Shown here piece after piece: positions 24,501 to 33,500 of a DNA stretch of 64,000 nt; the first letter of the stretch is position 1, and each line of letters starts with the position of its first letter. Origin of the DNA: Xenopus tropicalis (lineage: Eukaryota; Chordata; Amphibia; Anura; Pipidae). The notes under the pieces are model-generated. The model saw nothing but the letters and a program-made list of their open reading frames with translations, did no database searches and was not told where the DNA came from. The stretch is taken from the NCBI RefSeq assembly GCF_000004195.4, contig NC_030679.2, forward strand, positions 145,702,243 to 145,766,242, written 5' to 3'. A program made the position numbers and the translations under genes.

Positions 24501-27049
24501 TTTGAATGTGGCTCACCGGTAAAAAAAAGTAATGGAGTAAACCTAAGGTAACATCCAGTTGACTACCACTTTCTTGCAGCTTCAACCATTATGTCTTTAA
24601 AATATTGTTACACCTTATGTTTTGGGCTTCTGTACCAACCTGAGGCCACCAAAGCCCTTTAGCAGTAGTGATCAGTGCCTCCAAAAATGCCCCCAGTAGC
24701 GGCCTGTCTTTTCTTCTGCTAATTTACACCGCATACTCTGGGCTTCCAGCAATAGGAAGAAAACCACTGCATTTCCATTTTGGAAGTGGATTCTAATATG
24801 CTGTACCCTAATGTAGGGTTTGTAAGTACCCATTTGTACCATTTCTCTGGGGTATTTTCTCTTTGGCTCAGCACTTTGCCTAGTTATGATTAGTGATAAG
24901 CGAATCTGTCCCGTTTAGCCGAAAAATTTGTGAATCTTTCAAAAGATTCGCAAAACGGCTAAATGTTGTGTGTCAAAAAAAATTTTCGCCCACGACTATT
25001 CTTTTGTTGCACAGCTATTCTTTTGTTGCACGGCTATTCTTTTGTCACCCGCGGCTATTCTATTGTCGCACGGCTATTCTTTTGTCGCACGGCTATTATT
25101 TTGTCGCACGCGACTATTCTTTTGTCGCACGGCTATTCTTTTGTCACCCGTAGCTATTCTTTTGTTGCACTGCTTATTCTATTGTCACCCGCTGCTATTC
25201 TTTTGTTGCCCACAGCTATTCTTTTGTCGCACGGCTATTCTTTTGTCACCGCGGCTATTCTTTTGTCGCCTGCAGCTATTCTTTTGTCGCGCCACTATTG
25301 TTTTGTCACACGACTACTCTTTCAAATTTTTTCATCCGTTTCGCGAAACAATCCTCCAATGGCGAAACACGGAAATTCGCCACGAATCCATGTCTGGTGA
25401 ATCATTTCGCCCATCACTAGTTATGATTTTTTCTCCTTTTTATTGGAGATAATGGTACTTAGTACTGTAAACCCCTTCTTTTTTCTACTGATACATATGG
25501 TGTGTGATCAATACAGAAATATATATTTCTTTTGCTCTGTTGCAGCTTTAAAGCATTGGGATTTATTTTCTTTTGTTTACTTATATGGAGGATTTTTGGG
25601 GAGATCCTGTATTCTGGCAAAAAGAGAGAAGGCATTTTTAAGCTTATATTTTAGACTTTTATCATGATATAAAGCAGGGGTCCCCAACGCTTTTAACCTG
25701 ATGCCACATTCAAATGTAAATAGAGTTGGAGATCACAAGCATAAAAAAGTTCCTAGGGTGCCAAATGAGGGCTATTATTGACTATGTAATAGGCCCTATA
25801 TTAACTGGAAGCCTACAGAAGGCTCTTTTGGGCATTATACTGGGTTTTTATGCAACCAAAAGTTGCCTCCTTACCAGAAATTCAAAATGAAGCACCTGCT
25901 TTGAGGCCACTGGGAGCAACATCCAAGGGGTTGGTGAGCAATATGGTCACTGATATACAGTATACATGCAATATGAAAGTGACAATACAAGGCCGATTAG
26001 TAATGAATTCCTATTCACATTCTTTGGCAGCACCAAACACCTATACAAATGAATTCTGCATATGACCTATTGAAACACTGTAATAAAGGGCATATATTGC
26101 TGTAATTATATTTTCTTCAGACTCCATTGATTGCTTCAAGTGTTCTTGGGAAGAATGGCCGAACCTCCAAAACTCCAAATGCATCCAAAAGGGCATAGAA
26201 TATCTGTCCTATGAAGATCCTTTGGGAGCCACCCTGGCAGCTATAAGCATCTTGTCATCCTTGGTTCCTGTATTTATCTTGAGACTGTTTATCAAACATA
26301 GAACAACTCCCATAGTGAAAGCCAACAATTATTCTCTAAGTTGCCTTCTGCTGCTCTGCCTGCCCCTCTGTTTCCTTTGCTCTTTGGCTTTCGTTGGCTT
26401 CCCTCAGCCTGAGAAATGCCTTTTGTGCCAAGCTGCATTTGGGCTGGTGTTTGCCCTCTGCGTCTCTTGTATTTTAGCCAAAACTATTATGGTGGTTCTT
26501 GCCTTTATGGCCACCAAACCAGTTAGCAAATTGAGAAGATGGGCAAGTCCTTTAGTGTCTTACATGATAATTTCTCTATGTTTTCTTCTACAATTCCTCT
26601 TATGCACGGTATGGCTGCTAAAGGCACCTCCTTACACAGAATATGACACACAAACAAAACCCGGACTCATCATTGTGCAATGTAACAATGGATCTACTGC
26701 TGCTTTCTGGAGCATGCTTGGATATCTTGGTCTCCTGGCCACCATCAGTTTTATTGTTGCTTTCTTGTCCAGGGGACTTCCTGACACCTTCAATGAGGCC
26801 AAATACATCACCTTTAGCATGCTGGCCTTCCTTAGTGTCTGGGCGTCCTATACACTGGCATCTTTCAGCGCACAAGGAAAATATACAGTGGCTACAGAGA
26901 TCTTTGCCATCTTGTCTTCCAGTTGGGCCTTGGTAGTTTGCATGTTTGCCTCCAAATGCTACATCATACTCTTCAGGCCCCTCCTGAACTCAAAGAAAAG
27001 TCTCATGAAGAACGATAGTAGAAATATAAAGTCCAAATATAAAACCTGA
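18320..27049 (+). CDS. V2R gene B: vomeronasal type-2 receptor, complete, six coding exons
   Basis: Family C chemosensory GPCR. Exons 18320-18540, 18762-19053, 19902-20732, 21350-21574, 24151-24274 and 26121-27049 join into 874 codons without a stop. Domains: signal peptide about 1-21 (MTGSVYTAFLHFILSYPILA); flytrap to about 523; nine-cysteine linker; seven helices about 600-850. TPIVKANNY, ATKPVS, FNEAKYITFSML and SKCYIILFRPLLNS are present. Residues corresponding to CaSR Asp190, Tyr218 and Glu297 are kept (RTVPSD, DNDYG, and SEGW with Glu304). Exon 4 is one codon shorter than in its neighbours. Intron 4 holds a 52-bp minisatellite and a fragment resembling the promoter flank of gene A. The first exon is nearly identical to that of gene E, suggesting recent duplication. 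Confidence 0.9.
18762..19053 (+). CDS. V2R gene B coding exon 2
   Basis: 292 nt. Starts [20 protein letters not shown] and ends GVYRYPQ; contains [12 protein letters not shown]. Acceptor TTATTTAAG, donor CAG|GTAAGG. Confidence 0.9.
19311..19783. mobile_element. hAT MITE (CAGTGGTCCCCAACC family) with internal duplication
   Basis: Ends CAGTGGTCCCCAACC and GGCTGGGAACCCCTG, with perfect 8-bp duplication CCCTAAAG (19303-19310, 19784-19791). About 209 bp, including 26 bp of left flank plus the 5' part of the element, is repeated in tandem (19285 and 19494). It lies in intron 2 of gene B. Confidence 0.8.
19902..20732 (+). CDS. V2R gene B coding exon 3 (ligand-binding)
   Basis: 831 nt. Starts ISHFATSRLLSN, keeps [21 protein letters not shown] and ISSLRTTYNVYTAVHVVA, and ends FTPWQ. 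The acceptor is weak in pyrimidines nearby (TTTTTAACCAG). Confidence 0.9.
20982..21071 (-). mobile_element. SPIN-like hAT element, 5' fragment
   Basis: On the minus strand it reads GCGGTTCTCAACCTGTGGGT and continues through CTTTCACAGGGGTCGCC and AAGACCATCGGAAAACACAT, the start of the SPIN family known from several tetrapods. Only the left part is present. It is embedded in an AT-rich repeat in intron 3 of gene B. Confidence 0.65.
21350..21574 (+). CDS. V2R gene B coding exon 4
   Basis: 225 nt, against 228 in genes A, C and D: one CAG codon at the 3' splice boundary is missing. Encodes LLYFMRKVRIKLSSGRDLFF and VYDIVNWKLSPEG. Donor CAG|GTATGT. Confidence 0.9.
21722..22026. mobile_element. TAGTGATG-family hAT MITE, right part
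   Basis: Ends GACAGATTCGCTCATCACTA; the left end is missing. The body has the family blocks with TTGCGTCAAAATTGGG repeats. Confidence 0.6.
22536..22625 (+). repeat. Copy of the sequence found upstream of gene A
   Basis: GACCAGGGAATGTTCATTGATC and GTATGTTTGTAGCTAATTTGGCC here match GACCAGGGAAAGTACATTGATC and ATATGTTTGTAGCTAATCTAGCC at positions 8-75. The copy lies in intron 4 of gene B. It may be a remnant of a duplicated 5' flank or an unknown repeat. Confidence 0.45.
22850..23603. repeat. 52-bp minisatellite, about 14.5 units
   Basis: Unit contains GGGTTGGAGCTGCAGAGTGCC and ATTGAGCCCTATGGGAGACTT, with two alternating variants (GGGCCGGG and GGGACAGG). Unit length 52 is measured between successive GGTTGGAGCTGC blocks. 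In intron 4 of gene B. Confidence 0.92.
23604..23880. mobile_element. TAGTGATG-family hAT MITE, partial, adjoining the 52-bp minisatellite
   Basis: Right end GACGAAAAACATTTGCTCATCACTA with family blocks ATTCGCCAATGGCAAAATG. The left end is replaced by the minisatellite. Confidence 0.6.
24151..24274 (+). CDS. V2R gene B coding exon 5 (cysteine-rich linker)
   Basis: 124 nt. Encodes [18 protein letters not shown] and ACCFKCIPCPQGEISNHT. Acceptor CCCCCTTAG; GC donor ACAG|GCAAGT. Confidence 0.9.
24305..24538. mobile_element. hAT MITE (CAGTGGTCCCCAACC family), truncated
   Basis: Contains GGGGCAAGTTTTGGTTGCAT and TTGTGTTGCTCCCAAACTC, core blocks of the family; both ends are eroded. Confidence 0.55.
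24891..25419. mobile_element. TAGTGATG-family hAT MITE with CGGCTATTCTTTTGTC tandem repeat
   Basis: Ends TAGTGATAAGCGAATCTGTC and TTTCGCCCATCACTA, perfect 8-bp duplication GTTATGAT on both sides. The long open frames in its tandem core are not genes. In intron 5 of gene B. Confidence 0.82.
25675..25952. mobile_element. hAT MITE (CAGTGGTCCCCAACC family)
   Basis: Ends CAGGGGTCCCCAACG and TATGGTCACTG. Flanks ATATAAAG and ATATACAG match at 7 of 8 positions. In intron 5 of gene B. Confidence 0.7.
26121..27049 (+). CDS. V2R gene B coding exon 6 (seven-transmembrane domain)
   Basis: Starts (D)SIDCFKCSWEEWPN after acceptor TTTTCTTCAG, then seven helices and tail ending NIKSKYKT. The stop TGA is at 27047-27049. 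Ser-Arg replaces the Ala-Arg-Arg seen in the last intracellular loop of other copies (FLSRGLPD). Confidence 0.93.
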
Positions 27050-27061
27050 GACACCTTTGAA

Positions 27062-28165
27062 TGTAAAATTCCTTGTTGACTGGAGAAGGACAAGGTTCAA
27101 AATAGGGAACTGGACTGATTGAAATGAAATTGTTGAGGGGAAGAGATGGTTGGAAGGCAGGACAGGGACTCCATATTGGCTGACTTTTGATACTGTAGTA
27201 GGGTAGTGGGTGATTGGTTCATTGGAAGTTAGCTAAACAGTAGGTATCTCATTTGGAGCTCCTTGGTGGTGATAGCCAATTATCACTGGTACAGAGTTTG
27301 TTGTGTGGCGGGGTTGGGTCTGGGAACCAAGTGAAACAAGACTTTTTATGGAAGGGCTAAGAGTGAGGAGGACAAATCAGGACAAATAACGACAGCAGGT
27401 TGACCGAGGTTGATACAACTTTTTAAGCATCTACCTAAGGTTACAAAAAAGTTACATATGTTTAAATCCTTACTGTATTAAAGCACTGGATTTGGGTTTG
27501 CACTTTATTGATATTTACCTTTATTCATTTGATGTTCTTGTATAGAGAATGATGCAATAAACAAACTGTGAGCTTTTCCAGCCAAAATCAAGCTGTAGGT
27601 CTGTTATTTTAAAGTAGGAACAAGTGGCCCATCAAGTGGCACTGCCCATGTCAAGTATATCTCTCTGGTGTCAGGGGGTGAGTTTTTAAGTCAAAGCCCA
27701 TTACTAATCTTCTCTAAAAGATTTTCAGGCTGCACTGGTTTTTTACCTAGTTATTAAATTCACATATGTAGCCTGAGTATAACCTATAACCTGTAGAAAA
27801 TACATCTAGTAGCTGGAGGTACAAGATACATAAAGGTTCATACATGTACAGCACATGTGTTCCTTGATAAACATGGTTGTTTTCAACCCCTAGCTTTTTT
27901 CCAGTTGCACGATTAAGGTAAGGGTGGACTTACAGTATGGCTGTCTAGTAAGAAAAAGACCACATGCCCTGAGATATACTTAATTTTTAGAGGGTTTATC
28001 TCCTTCTATAATCATGGAAACCATGCAACCAAAAAATGCACCAAAGGCTCTTCACTAATTACATTTTGGGGGGTTTACATGTCCTTTAATAGCCTAATGA
28101 AGGTGCCGTTCTGGACCAAGGTTCCTCTCTAGTGGGAGTGAGTGGAAGCAATCTTCAGGACGATC
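27062..28165. other. Gene B 3' UTR and flank, no further gene seen
   Basis: Apart from the AATAAA near 27556 I see no exon, tandem repeat or recognised element in this stretch. Confidence 0.5.
27556..27561 (+). terminator. Probable polyadenylation signal of gene B
   Basis: AATAAA 507 bp after the stop. The context GAGAATGATGCAATAAACAAA resembles that 437 bp after the gene D stop (AGAGAATAAACAAAGG), supporting a shared 3' UTR end. Confidence 0.55.
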
Positions 28166-28172
28166 TCTATGG

Positions 28173-28360
28173 CAGTGGTTCTCAACCTGTGGGTTGGGAT
28201 CCCTTTGGGGGTCGAACAACCCTTTCACAGGGGTCACCTAAGACCATTGGGAAAACACATATTTCCGATGGTCTTAGGAATAACTTTATGGTTGGGGGTC
28301 ACCACAACATGAGGAACTGTATTAAAGGGTCGCGGCATTAGGATGGTTGTTCAATGGGAT
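28173..28360 (+). mobile_element. SPIN-like non-autonomous hAT element
   Basis: Starts CAGTGGTTCTCAACCTGTGG, contains CCTTTCACAGGGGTCACC, the inverted pair around CATATTTCCGATGGTCTTAGG, and GGTTGGGGGTCACCACAACAT and GGGTCGCGGCATTAGGA. Flanks CTCTATGG and CGCTATGG match 7 of 8. This matches, from memory, the SPIN transposon family spread across tetrapods by horizontal transfer. Confidence 0.7.
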
Positions 28361-28552
28361 CGCTATGGTTAAGGGTCCAGTTTTGAGGCATGGGGCCTGT
28401 GCTTCTTACCTAAATCTAGTGCAAATCCATGTCTGCAGAATTATTTCACCCATTACTAGTTTTGTTCTACAGGCTGGAATTGTATCAAGTAATATTATAA
28501 ACTATTACAAAACTCCATCCCACCTTTGGCATTCAAAGGATTGGTATACAGG

Positions 28553-29093
28553 TATTGGACCCATTATCCAGAAAGCTCGGGACCTGGGACAGATAAGGGG
28601 TCTTTCTGTAATTCGGATCTCCTAAAAAGACCTAAAGTCTGCTAAAAACATTATTTAAACAGTAATTAAACTAGGACTGGGGTCCTTATATCTTATATCT
28701 TAGTTGGGATCAAGTACAGGTACTGTTTTATTATTACAGAGAAAAGGGAATCATTTAACCATTAAATAAACCCAATAGGGCTGTTCTGCCCCAATAAGGG
28801 GTAATTATATCTTAGTTGGGATCAAGTACAGGTACTGTTTTATTATTACAGAGAAAAGGGAATAATTTAACCATTAAATAAACCCAATAGGGCTGTTCTG
28901 CCCCAATAAGGGGTAATTATATCTTAGTTGGGATCAAGTACAGGTACTGTTTTATTATTACAGAGAAAAGGGAATCATTTTTAAAAATGTGAATTATTTG
29001 ATTAAAATGGAGTCTATGGCAGATGACCTTTCTTTAATTCTGAACTTTCTGGATAATGGGTGTCCAGATAAGGGGTCTGACACCTGTACTATG
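28553..29093. mobile_element. CAGGTATGGGACC-family MITE with three tandem units
   Basis: Ends CAGGTATTGGACCCATTATCC and TGGATAATGGGTGTCC then GACACCTGT. Three 112-bp units at about 28690-28980. It interrupts the sequence upstream of gene C that is continuous in front of gene D. Confidence 0.72.
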
Positions 29094-29141
29094 TTTCATA
29101 CCGTTCTAACAGAGCATGAGATGTACAGTATAGGGGGAGAA

Positions 29142-29296
29142 CAGGCCCCGACTGGCAATCTGTGGGTTCAGCCAAATGCCAGAGGGGCTGCTGTAAGGTG
29201 CCACAGACACTCACTGTTTATTGGGCTGGGGGAGGCTGTTTGGGCCTCTGTATACTGGAAATGCCAGGGCCTATTGGGAATCCCAGTCCAGGCCTG
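29142..29296. mobile_element. hAT-like MITE with CAGGCCCCGACTGG ends
   Basis: Ends CAGGCCCCGACTGGCAATCTG and CCCAGTCCAGGCCTG. The corresponding place in front of gene D (near 43547) reads CAGCAGGAGAATCCC without the element, a paralogous empty site. Confidence 0.65.
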
Positions 29297-29438
29297 CAGG
29301 ACAATCCCTTTGGTGTATTAATGAGTGCAGAGTAATTTGCCTTTAGAAAGGAGTCCCCTGAATGATGAGAAAATGGGAATATTCCGCAGAGAATCATTGT
29401 TGGTAACCTTTAAACGGAATTGTCTCTCATTAATTTCA

Positions 29439-29549
29439 TATAAATACTCAGCTGTAGAACAGAACCTTAACCTTAAAGGCAAATCATTTCACTCGTTGCG
29501 TACTGATGCATTCCCTGAGAAAGGAGACCCGTACATTGCAAGACCTTGA
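29439..29549 (+). promoter_or_regulatory. TATA box and noncoding leader exon of gene C
   Basis: TATAAATA at 29439-29446, preceded by GGAATATTCCGCAGAGAATC and TTGGTAACCTTT, which recur in front of gene D. The leader ends CTTGA|GTAAGTAGG at 29550 and would splice to the acceptor ending at 30362. Confidence 0.68.
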
Positions 29550-29650
29550 GTAAGTAGGTTGTACATTTAACATTATACACATTATGCACAGTGTAGTGGC
29601 CTCTTATGTTATACACCTACCTAAAGTCTCTTTCTTCTTGACAGATAATT

Positions 29651-29691
<41 letters not shown>
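29651..29691. repeat. TC/TA dinucleotide microsatellite
   Basis: A TC run followed directly by a TA run in the leader intron of gene C. Confidence 0.9.
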
Positions 29692-29693
<2 letters not shown>

Positions 29694-30020
29694 TGGCACC
29701 ATAGATAGAATCCATGAAAAGAGAGCTACAGAGAAAGAGAGATGAGTCTATTTCAGATATAACATGCGTTCTATCAAAGGGACTTCTGGACTGAATATAG
29801 ATGTGTCGTGGACAGGAGAAATGGTTGCTCTCATAGACCTTCTGCCACCCAGGGTCTCTCTAGACTGAGGACTATCACCATGCCTTAGATTTATTTTTCC
29901 TTACCCTCTATTCCTGTTTCCCAATGGCATTGACCCGTATGAAACCAAGTGTGAATGGAAAACGGTTTATTGATAATTATGTATTTTAAAAGAATTTATA
30001 TTACTGTTCATTGAGTTGGG

Positions 30021-30316
30021 CAGTAATCCCCAACCAGTGGCTCGGGGGCAACATGTTGCTCCCCAACCCCTTGGATGTTGCTCTCAGTGCCCCCAAACCA
30101 GGGAGTTATTTTTGAATAGTAGTAGTTTTGGTTGAATAAAAGCAAGATTTCCTACCAAATAAAGCCCCTGTAAGCTGATAGGGTGCATAGAGGCTGCCTA
30201 ATAGCCAATCTTAGCCTTTATATGGCACCTCCATGAACTTTTATAGTGCTTGTGTTGCTCTCCAACCATTTTACATTTGACTGTGGTCCACGAGTAAGAA
30301 AGGTTGGGGACCTCTG
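30021..30316. mobile_element. hAT MITE (CAGTGGTCCCCAACC family) upstream of gene C exon 1
   Basis: Ends CAGTAATCCCCAACC and GGTTGGGGACCTCTG; perfect 8-bp duplication GAGTTGGG on both sides. It ends 46 bp before the coding-exon acceptor. Confidence 0.82.
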
Positions 30317-30382
30317 GAGTTGGGGTTATTATTAGTCTGTAACTTATTAGTTTTGCTTACAGGTATTTCCCTGACAGATAGT

Positions 30383-30597
30383 ATGATGAGGATTCTGTAC
30401 AAAGTGCTTTGGCTTTTCATCCTGTGCCATCCAATCCTGGCTTTCCAAGACCAAGTTTGTAGGCTCCATGTCTCAGAAATGGACGGGATTTTCCAGCCTG
30501 GGGAAATCATTGTGGGTGCTTTGCTACCTCTTCATATTGAAAGAGTATATTATCCCATTTCCTTCAGAGAGAGACCTCCTCGGATCAACTGTACAAC
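30383..30597 (+). CDS. V2R gene C coding exon 1
   Basis: Encodes [20 protein letters not shown] signal peptide and [16 protein letters not shown] up to RPPRINCT. Acceptor GCTTACAG ends at 30362; donor AAC|GTATGT; phase 2. Confidence 0.87.
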
Positions 30598-33500
30598 GTA
30601 TGTGAAGCTTATGGTTCTTTATCCTCCATGGCACTAAATATGTGTTTATCTACCTCTTTTCTTTGGTGACAACCTTATATTTTTAATATAAATGTGTTTT
30701 CTTTGATGATCTGTGCTCAGGCTGAAAGCTGTCTGTAACTGGAGCCAGACTGACTCTTTGAACAATAGTCCACAGTACCTAGTACATTTATTGACCTCTA
30801 TAGAGGCCAATATGTTTCAAACATTTAGCAAATCTTAACTGATTTAGTCTGTCGGATTTGAATTAGTGAATCAGATCAGGTACAGTAGGTGTATTTTGTG
30901 GCTATTGATGATTACAATGTACTTCATGTTTAGTAACTGATCCAAAATGATGTAATGAGATTGATATTTTCCTCCAAAGATTCCACTCTGAGAACTTTCA
31001 GCAGCTCCAGGCCCTCATATTTGCTGTGGAGGAGATTAACAAGAACCCCAGTATTCTCCCCAATATTACTCTGGGGTTTCAAGTGTTTGATTCATGTAAC
31101 GTGTTACAGAAAGACTTGGAAGGAACATTACAAGCTTTAACGGGATACAGTTGGCCCATCCCCAATTACCGGTGTCTAGATAGTACTCTAGCTGCAGTCA
31201 TTGGGCCCTATGTTTCTACACCATCAATAATGTTGGCTCATATTTTGGGGCTGTTAAGATACCCTCAGGTAAGGGATATTAATAACAATGCAAAGATTTT
31301 TTTAAACCCATATAACTAAATAAAGAGCAAAGTCTTTGTACATGCATTCATTTAATTAGGATTTACACATGTTACCAACTACAATTAATTCAACAGTTTA
31401 GGATGTACTAACAACAATCCAACACATCTTAGTTGTGTAATGTATATCTCGCAAATTAGTCTTAAGGCTCTTTCTATTATTCGCCATCATACATGACTAG
31501 GGATGACTAAGGATGACTAAGGATGACAAGGGATGACTAGGGATGATTAGGGATGACTAGGGATGACAAGGGATGACTAGGGATGGCAAGGGATGACTAG
31601 GAATGATTAGGGATGACTAGGGATGACAAGGGATGACAAGGGATGACAAGGGATGACTAGGGATGACAAGGGATGACTAGGGATGACAAGGGATGACTAG
31701 GAATGACTAGGGATGACAAGGGATGACTAGGGATGACTAGGGATGACAAGGGATGACAAGGGATGACTAGGGATGATTAGGGATGACTAGGGATGACAAG
31801 GGATGACTAGGGATGGCAAGGGATGACTAGGGATGATTAGGGATGACTAGGGATGACAAGGGATGACAAGGGATGACAAGGGATGACTAGGGATGACAAG
31901 GGATGACAAGGGATGACTAGGGATGACAAGGGATGACTAGGGATGATTAGGGATGACAAGGGATGACTAGGGATGACAAGGGATGACTAGGGATTACTAG
32001 GGATGACAAGGGATGAGTAGGGATGACAAGGGATGACTAGGGATGCAATCCAGAATTTAGTTTTGGATTCGGCCAAATCCCAGCACTTTTTGAAAGTTAT
32101 GGGGTGGGGAAATGGATGTGGGGGTCAGGGAAATGGGCAGGCTAGGCAGAGAAAGTAGAGTATGGGGTGGGGAAATGGGTGTGGGGGCAGGAAAATGGGC
32201 AGGCTAGGCAGAGAAAGGGGAGTATGGGGTGGAGCAATGGGTGTGGGGGGCAGGGAAATGGGCAGGCTAGGCAGAGAAAGGTGAGTATGGGGTGGGGAAA
32301 TGGGTGTGTGGGGAAGGGAAACAGGTGGGGAAGATGTCGCTATTTAAAAGGGACTAATTGACCATGGAGAGAGTCATGGAAGGGGGGGATTTATAGATAG
32401 GGTTCCCAGCCTTACAAATTTACCAGCAGGTATATTGTGGGTAAATTTGTAATACCAGCACTGGCCGGTCAAATACTGACTGGGTGGCAACCCTACCTCC
32501 TTATATAGTAACAGGGTTCTTAGAGTTATATAGTTATGAAACAACTTTGCAAGATGTAGGGAAAATCAATGGGAGTTGAGTGTATTAAAACTACATTTTC
32601 AGCACAGAATACATTGGGGCATTTTGCGATGGTTTCACGAAAATATTCACCGATGGCAAAATGGGGCATTTCACCACAAATCCATAACTGGAAAAAGATT
32701 TCACTCATCACTAGTTACTATGACTCATTCTATGACCAGTAATCCATACTAACTAGTACCTGTATTTAGCAGGCAGTTTGTTCCATGCCCTCAGTTAATA
32801 GAATTAATGAATCAGCTCTAGTGATGAGCGCATTTTTTCGACAGACATGGATTCGCAACGGATTTCCGCGTTTCGCCATCGGCTAAATTGTTTTTCAAAA
32901 ATTAGCAAAAATTTGCTGCGAAAGAATTTGTTGCACGTCAAAAAAGTTGTGGTCGCACAAAATAGTCATGGTCACATCAAAATAGGCATGGTCGTGGCAA
33001 ACTGGGAGCAGTTGCGTCATTATGGACATGGGCGTGTCAAAAAAGTCATAGGCACGTAAAAAAAAAGAGTCGTGCGACACCCGTGGTTCATAAAATTTTC
33101 CCCGTTTCGCTAATTTTCTGGTAGTTTCGTGGATTTTGTGGTGACGCAAAATGGGACCGATTGTATCTAATGCCAGTATCATTATACAGCTACTTTTTAA
33201 TTAAAAAAATAATAATTGTAATGTTTCTCTAACAGGTCAGCCACTCCTCAACCACTTCTCTCCTGAGCAACAGGAAAACTTTCCCCTCTTTTTTCAGGAC
33301 TGTTCCAAGTGATGCTTTTCAGTCGAAAGGAATAGGAAAGCTGGTGCTGCTCTTTGGTTGGACCTGGGTGGGTCTATTGGCTTTAGACAACGATTATGGT
33401 CAGATAGGAATTCAGTTGGTCAAACAGGAAATTATCAAAGCTGGAGCATGTGTGGCCTTCAGTGAAACCATCATCATGAGTCAGCCAGACCGTAATGCTA

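Noticed and set aside
31492..32046. Telomere- or centromere-like satellite
   Set aside because: A local 555-bp decamer array inside an intron, unlike the vertebrate telomere hexamer.
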